From Mycobacterium sp. URHD0025 (GTDB lineage Bacteria; Actinomycetota; Actinomycetes; Mycobacteriales; Mycobacteriaceae): DNA of 64,000 bases. The stretch is from assembly GCF_000426065.1 (NCBI RefSeq), contig NZ_KE384491.1, positions 398,280 through 462,279 on the forward strand, read 5' to 3'. Below the pieces are notes generated by a model that ran no database searches, was not told the DNA's origin, and saw only the letters and a list, made by a program, of their open reading frames with translations. Both the position numbers and the translations under genes were made by a program. Shown here one piece after another: positions 60,887 through 64,000 of this stretch. The first letter of the stretch is position 1. The number at the start of each line of letters is the position of its first letter.

Positions 60887-61678
60887 CTAGATCAATTTCT
60901 GAGCGACCAGGTACTCGGCGATCTTCGTACCGCCGTCACCTTCGTCGGTCACCTTCTCACCGGCGGTCTTCGGCGGCTTCGGGGTCGAAGACAGCACCTT
61001 GGAACCGGCATTCGCAACGCCGACCTCATCGGCTTCCACGCCGATCTCAGCGAGGGTGAGCACGGTGACTTCCTTCTTCTTCGCGGCCATGATGCCCTTG
61101 AAGGAGGGGAAGCGGGGCTCGTTGATCTTCTCGTTGACGCTGACCACGGCCGGCAGCGAGGCCTCGAGGCTGAAAACGCCGTCGTCGGTCTCGCGCTCGG
61201 CGGTGACCTTGCCGCCCTCGACGCTCAGCTTGCGCACGTGGGTCAGCTGGGGCAGGCCCAGGTACTCGGCGATCACGGCCGGGACCGCGCCGCCGACACC
61301 GTCGGTCGCCTCGTTACCGGCGATGACCAGCTCGGTGCCCTCGATGGTGCCCAGCGCGCGGGCCAGCGCCCAGCCCGTCTGGATCACGTCGGAGCCGTGC
61401 AGGCCGTCGTCCTTGAGGTGCACAGCCTTGTCGGCGCCCATGGACAGCGCCTTGCGGATGGCCTCGGTGGCGCGCTCCGGTCCGGCGGTCAACACGGTGA
61501 CAGTGCTGTCTCCGCCCTCACGCTCCTTGATCAACAGCGCCTCTTCGACGGCGCGCTCGTTGATCTCGTCGAGCACGGCATCGGCAGCCTCGCGGTCGAG
61601 GGTGAAATCGCCGTCGGACAGCTTGCGCTCCGACCAAGTGTCTGGGACCTGTTTGATCAGGACCACGATGTTCGTCAT
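60887..61678 (-). CDS. etfB: Electron transfer flavoprotein beta subunit
   Basis: AMP-binding subunit of the electron transfer flavoprotein, 263 residues. IVVLIKQVPDT at the start, DEINERAVEEALLIKE (about 38-53), VIAGNEATDGVGGAVPAVIAEYLG (about 117-140; signature) and EPRFPSFKGIMAAKKK (about 186-201). GGAGGACG lies before ATG 61678. First gene of etfBA. A perfect palindrome in its promoter region suggests regulation by a TetR-type or similar dimeric repressor tied to fatty-acid use. Confidence 0.97.
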   Translation of the reverse strand: MTNIVVLIKQVPDTWSERKLSDGDFTLDREAADAVLDEINERAVEEALLIKEREGGDSTVTVLTAGPERATEAIRKALSMGADKAVHLKDDGLHGSDVIQTGWALARALGTIEGTELVIAGNEATDGVGGAVPAVIAEYLGLPQLTHVRKLSVEGGKVTAERETDDGVFSLEASLPAVVSVNEKINEPRFPSFKGIMAAKKKEVTVLTLAEIGVEADEVGVANAGSKVLSSTPKPPKTAGEKVTDEGDGGTKIAEYLVAQKLI

Positions 61679-61749
61679 GACTCTGGTTCGTCCTCCTCGA
61701 TGAGACCGGTGGCCCGGGCTCATATCACGTTCTAGGCAACTAGCATCAT

Positions 61750-61765
61750 GTTACCGGTCGGTAAC
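61750..61765. promoter_or_regulatory. Perfect palindrome in the etfBA/methyltransferase divergent region
   Basis: GTTACCGGTCGGTAAC has 6-bp perfect arms and overlaps TAACAT (61753-61748), a candidate -10 for etfB on the minus strand. Candidate operator; the regulator is not in this window. Confidence 0.55.
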
Positions 61766-61906
61766 TTTTGATGGTTCGCACGAACACCATAGCTGGTCGG
61801 ACTTTGTATTCCGGCCTCCCCTACCACACCCCCGAGGTGGGGCAACCGTTGGTTGAATCGCCACCGACCCTTCAACCTGGGTAAGCCTGGGTTAGCCTGC
61901 CTTCCA

Positions 61907-62692
61907 ATGAGCGCACACGCGGAGGGCTCGGATAGTGCCCTCACCCAAGCCCTACCTCTGACCGGCGAGCGGACCATCCCAGGCCTGGCCGAGGAGAATT
62001 ACTGGTTCCGCCGTCATGAGGTGGTGTACCAGCGGTTGGCCGGCCGGTGCGTCGACCGCGAGGTCCTGGAGGCCGGCTGCGGCGAGGGCTACGGCGCAGA
62101 CCTACTGGCCGACGTCGCGCGCAAGGTGGTAGCGCTCGACTACGACGAGGCCACGGTGGCACACGTGCGGGCCCGCTACCCACGAGTGGAGATCCGGCAC
62201 GGCAACCTCGCCGAACTGCCGCTGGCCGATTCTTCGGTCGACGTCGTGGTGAACTTCCAGGTCATCGAGCATTTGTGGGATCAGGCGCAATTCGTCTCCG
62301 AGTGCTACCGGGTGCTGCGCCCAGGAGGCGTGTTCCTGGTCTCCACACCCAACCGGATCACCTTCTCCCCCGGACGGGACACCCCGCTCAACCCGTTCCA
62401 CACCCGTGAACTCAATGCCGCGGAGCTGACCGAACTGCTGCACGACGCCGGCTTCACCGTCGAGTCCATGCTCGGGGTGTTCCACGGTGCCGGGCTGGCC
62501 GAACTGGACGCCCGCCACGGCGGTTCGATCATCGAGGCGCAGGTGCAGCGTGCGGTGGCCGACGCACCGTGGCCCGAGCAACTGCTCGCCGATGTGGCCG
62601 CCGTGGGCATCGACGACTTCGACCTGACCTCGGCCGACGAGCGCGACATCGACGACAGCCTCGATCTGGTGGCAATCGCGGTGCGGCCGTGA
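61907..62692 (+). CDS. SAM-dependent methyltransferase (methylglucose lipopolysaccharide cluster)
   Basis: Class I methyltransferase of 261 residues. SAM motif I VLEAGCGEGYGADLL (about 52-66), motif II VVALDYD (about 73-79) and VIEHLWDQ (about 119) followed by RPGGVFLVSTPN. Its place next to the GH57 gene (Rv3030-Rv3031 order) is the locus proposed for 6-O-methylglucose lipopolysaccharide synthesis, so sugar O-methylation is the likely role. ATG 61907 follows TAGCCT (61893-61898) by 8 nt and has no ribosome site, so it is leaderless or nearly so. Overlaps the next gene by 4 nt. Confidence 0.88.
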   Translation: MSAHAEGSDSALTQALPLTGERTIPGLAEENYWFRRHEVVYQRLAGRCVDREVLEAGCGEGYGADLLADVARKVVALDYDEATVAHVRARYPRVEIRHGNLAELPLADSSVDVVVNFQVIEHLWDQAQFVSECYRVLRPGGVFLVSTPNRITFSPGRDTPLNPFHTRELNAAELTELLHDAGFTVESMLGVFHGAGLAELDARHGGSIIEAQVQRAVADAPWPEQLLADVAAVGIDDFDLTSADERDIDDSLDLVAIAVRP

Positions 62693-64000
62693 CACCGTCC
62701 GCCGATCCGGCTCCGGGCTTATTCACGCTCGTCCTCCACACCCACCTGCCCTGGCTGGCCCACCACGGCCGCTGGCCGGTCGGCGAGGAATGGCTCTATC
62801 AGTCCTGGGCCGCGGCCTACCTGCCACTGATGCGGGTGCTGCGCGGCCTGGCCGCCGAGGACCGCAGTCACCTGATCACCCTCGGCATGACGCCCGTGGT
62901 CACCGCACAGCTCGATGACCCGTACTGCCTGACGGGCATGCATCACTGGCTGGCCAACTGGCAGCTGCGCGCCCAGGAGGCGACGACGCTGCGCACTCAA
63001 GAGGGCCTGCAGCAGTTCGGAATTCGCGAGTACGCCGAGGCCGAGGCGGCCATCGACGAGTTCACCACCCACTGGCGCCACGGAGCCAGCGGTCTGCTGC
63101 GTTCACTGATCGACGCCGGGACCATCGAGCTCCTCGGCGGTCCGCTGGCGCACCCGTTCCAGCCACTGCTCAACCCGCGGCTGCGCGAGTTCGCGCTGCG
63201 CGAGGGCCTGGCAGACGCACAGCAGCGCTTCGCCCACACCCCGGTCGGCATCTGGGCACCCGAGTGCGCGTACGCCCCCGGCATGGAGAACGGATACGCC
63301 GCCGCCGGTGTCGGGCACTTCATGGTGGACGGGCCGTCCCTGCACGGCGACACCGCGCTCGGTCGGCCCGTCGGCGACTCCGCCGTGGTGGCCTTCGGGC
63401 GCGACCTGAAGGTCAGCTACCGCGTGTGGTCGCCCAAGTCCGGCTATCCCGGCCACGCCGCCTACCGCGATTTCCACACCTACGACCACACCACGGGACT
63501 CAAGCCCGCGCGGGTCACCGGTCGCAACGTCCCGTCCGAAGAGAAGGCGCCCTACGATCCGCAGCGCGCCGACCGCGCGATCGACGAGCATGTCGCCGAC
63601 TTCGTCGGGGTGGTCCGACGTCGGCTGATCAGCGAGAGCGAGCGGATCGGCCGCCCGGCGCACGTGGTGGCAGCCTTCGACACCGAATTGTTCGGGCATT
63701 GGTGGTACGAGGGCCCGGAGTGGCTCGGCCGGGTGCTGCGTGCGCTGCCCGCGGCCGGTGTCCGGGTGGGCACCCTGGCAGACGCCAAGGCCGGCGGCTT
63801 CATCGGCACCCCGGTCGAATTGCCGCCCAGCTCTTGGGGTTCCGGTAAGGACTGGCAGGTCTGGAACGGCGAGAAGGTGGCCGATCTGGTCCAGCTCAAC
63901 AACGAGGTGGTCGACGGCGCGCTGAGCACCGTGGACAAGGCGCTCACCCAGCACGCCGCGGTCGGTGCACCCACTGCCCGCGACCGTGTCGCCGATCAGA
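62689..64000 (+). CDS. Glycoside hydrolase family 57 (alpha-glucan branching enzyme type), cut by window edge
   Basis: N-terminal 437 residues of a GH57 protein; the frame is open at the right edge. GTG 62689 overlaps the methyltransferase stop by 4 nt (GTGA). Motif 1 is HTHLPWLAHH (about 17-26); the nucleophile Glu is in GIWAPECAY (about 188-196) and the acid Asp in AFDTELFGHWWYEGPEW (about 329-345). The family includes alpha-1,4-glucan branching enzymes; the mycobacterial homologue Rv3031 is proposed to branch the glucan backbone of methylglucose lipopolysaccharides. Confidence 0.93.
   Translation, partial: MTPSADPAPGLFTLVLHTHLPWLAHHGRWPVGEEWLYQSWAAAYLPLMRVLRGLAAEDRSHLITLGMTPVVTAQLDDPYCLTGMHHWLANWQLRAQEATTLRTQEGLQQFGIREYAEAEAAIDEFTTHWRHGASGLLRSLIDAGTIELLGGPLAHPFQPLLNPRLREFALREGLADAQQRFAHTPVGIWAPECAYAPGMENGYAAAGVGHFMVDGPSLHGDTALGRPVGDSAVVAFGRDLKVSYRVWSPKSGYPGHAAYRDFHTYDHTTGLKPARVTGRNVPSEEKAPYDPQRADRAIDEHVADFVGVVRRRLISESERIGRPAHVVAAFDTELFGHWWYEGPEWLGRVLRALPAAGVRVGTLADAKAGGFIGTPVELPPSSWGSGKDWQVWNGEKVADLVQLNNEVVDGALSTVDKALTQHAAVGAPTARDRVADQ

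Overview
The window is a GC-rich actinobacterial chromosome segment, almost certainly from a fast-growing Mycobacterium (Mycolicibacterium). The backbone order hupB - leuD - leuC - IclR regulator - tRNA-Glu - tRNA-Gln - gltX - FAH-family hydrolase ... leuB - serA ... ilvC - ilvN - ilvB - cfp6 - DoxX - lppZ - gatB - pfkA - gatA - gatC - ACT protein - ligA ... mnmA - iscS - acyltransferase - GNAT ... etfA - etfB - methyltransferase - GH57 follows the M. tuberculosis Rv2986c-Rv3031 order as I remember it. The Lys/Ala-rich HupB tail, the many TANNNT promoters placed 6-7 bases before a GTG/ATG, and the CFP-6 and LppZ homologues fit this.

Layout. 1-6.3 kb: hupB (cut by the left edge), leuCD with the divergent IclR regulator, two tRNAs, gltX and an FAH hydrolase. 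6.4-16.6 kb: accessory catabolic genes: a secreted lipase, a 3-hydroxyisobutyrate-dehydrogenase-like enzyme translationally coupled to an MHS transporter, a PucR-type regulator, and a divergent thiolase / acyl-CoA ligase / FAD-dependent 2-hydroxyacid oxidase / MFS run. 16.7-28.9 kb: a DHFR-like gene, then a compact carbohydrate or polyol cluster: BtpA-like TIM barrel, class II aldolase, FGGY kinase and IMPase-type phosphatase on one strand; DeoR regulator, two SDRs, a complete CUT1-type ABC importer and a sugar-phosphate epimerase-like protein on the other. 28.9-37.8 kb: leuB-serA, an FAD oxidoreductase and WrbA pair, and ilvBNC preceded by a transcription attenuator with a 23-residue leader peptide. 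37.9-49.7 kb: envelope and housekeeping genes (cfp6, DoxX, lppZ, gatB, pfkA, gatCA, ligA) with TetR and MarR regulators. 49.8-52.7 kb: a small accessory block (YjbR-like, acyl-CoA synthetase, ArsR/AHSA1). 52.7-64 kb: a MetE-like protein, mnmA, iscS, an OlsA/OlsB-like acyltransferase pair, an SDR/cupin/nitroreductase operon, etfBA, and the start of the methylglucose lipopolysaccharide gene set (methyltransferase plus GH57, cut by the right edge).

How the genes work together. Branched-chain amino acid synthesis is represented by leuCD, leuB and ilvBNC, with two visible control devices: an operator between leuC and its regulator, and leader-peptide attenuation ahead of ilvB. Gln-tRNA synthesis appears to be indirect: gltX, tRNA-Gln and all three amidotransferase genes gatC, gatA and gatB are present. 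iscS and mnmA overlap by 4 nt and supply sulfur for tRNA wobble thiolation. The sugar cluster has import, oxidation, phosphorylation, epimerisation and aldol cleavage in one place, but its substrate and the role of the BtpA-like protein cannot be read from sequence.

No insertion sequence, integrase, prophage, CRISPR array or rRNA was seen, and no gene-free stretch exceeds about 300 bp apart from the tRNA region (3563-4039) and the ilvB leader (37571-37887), both described below.
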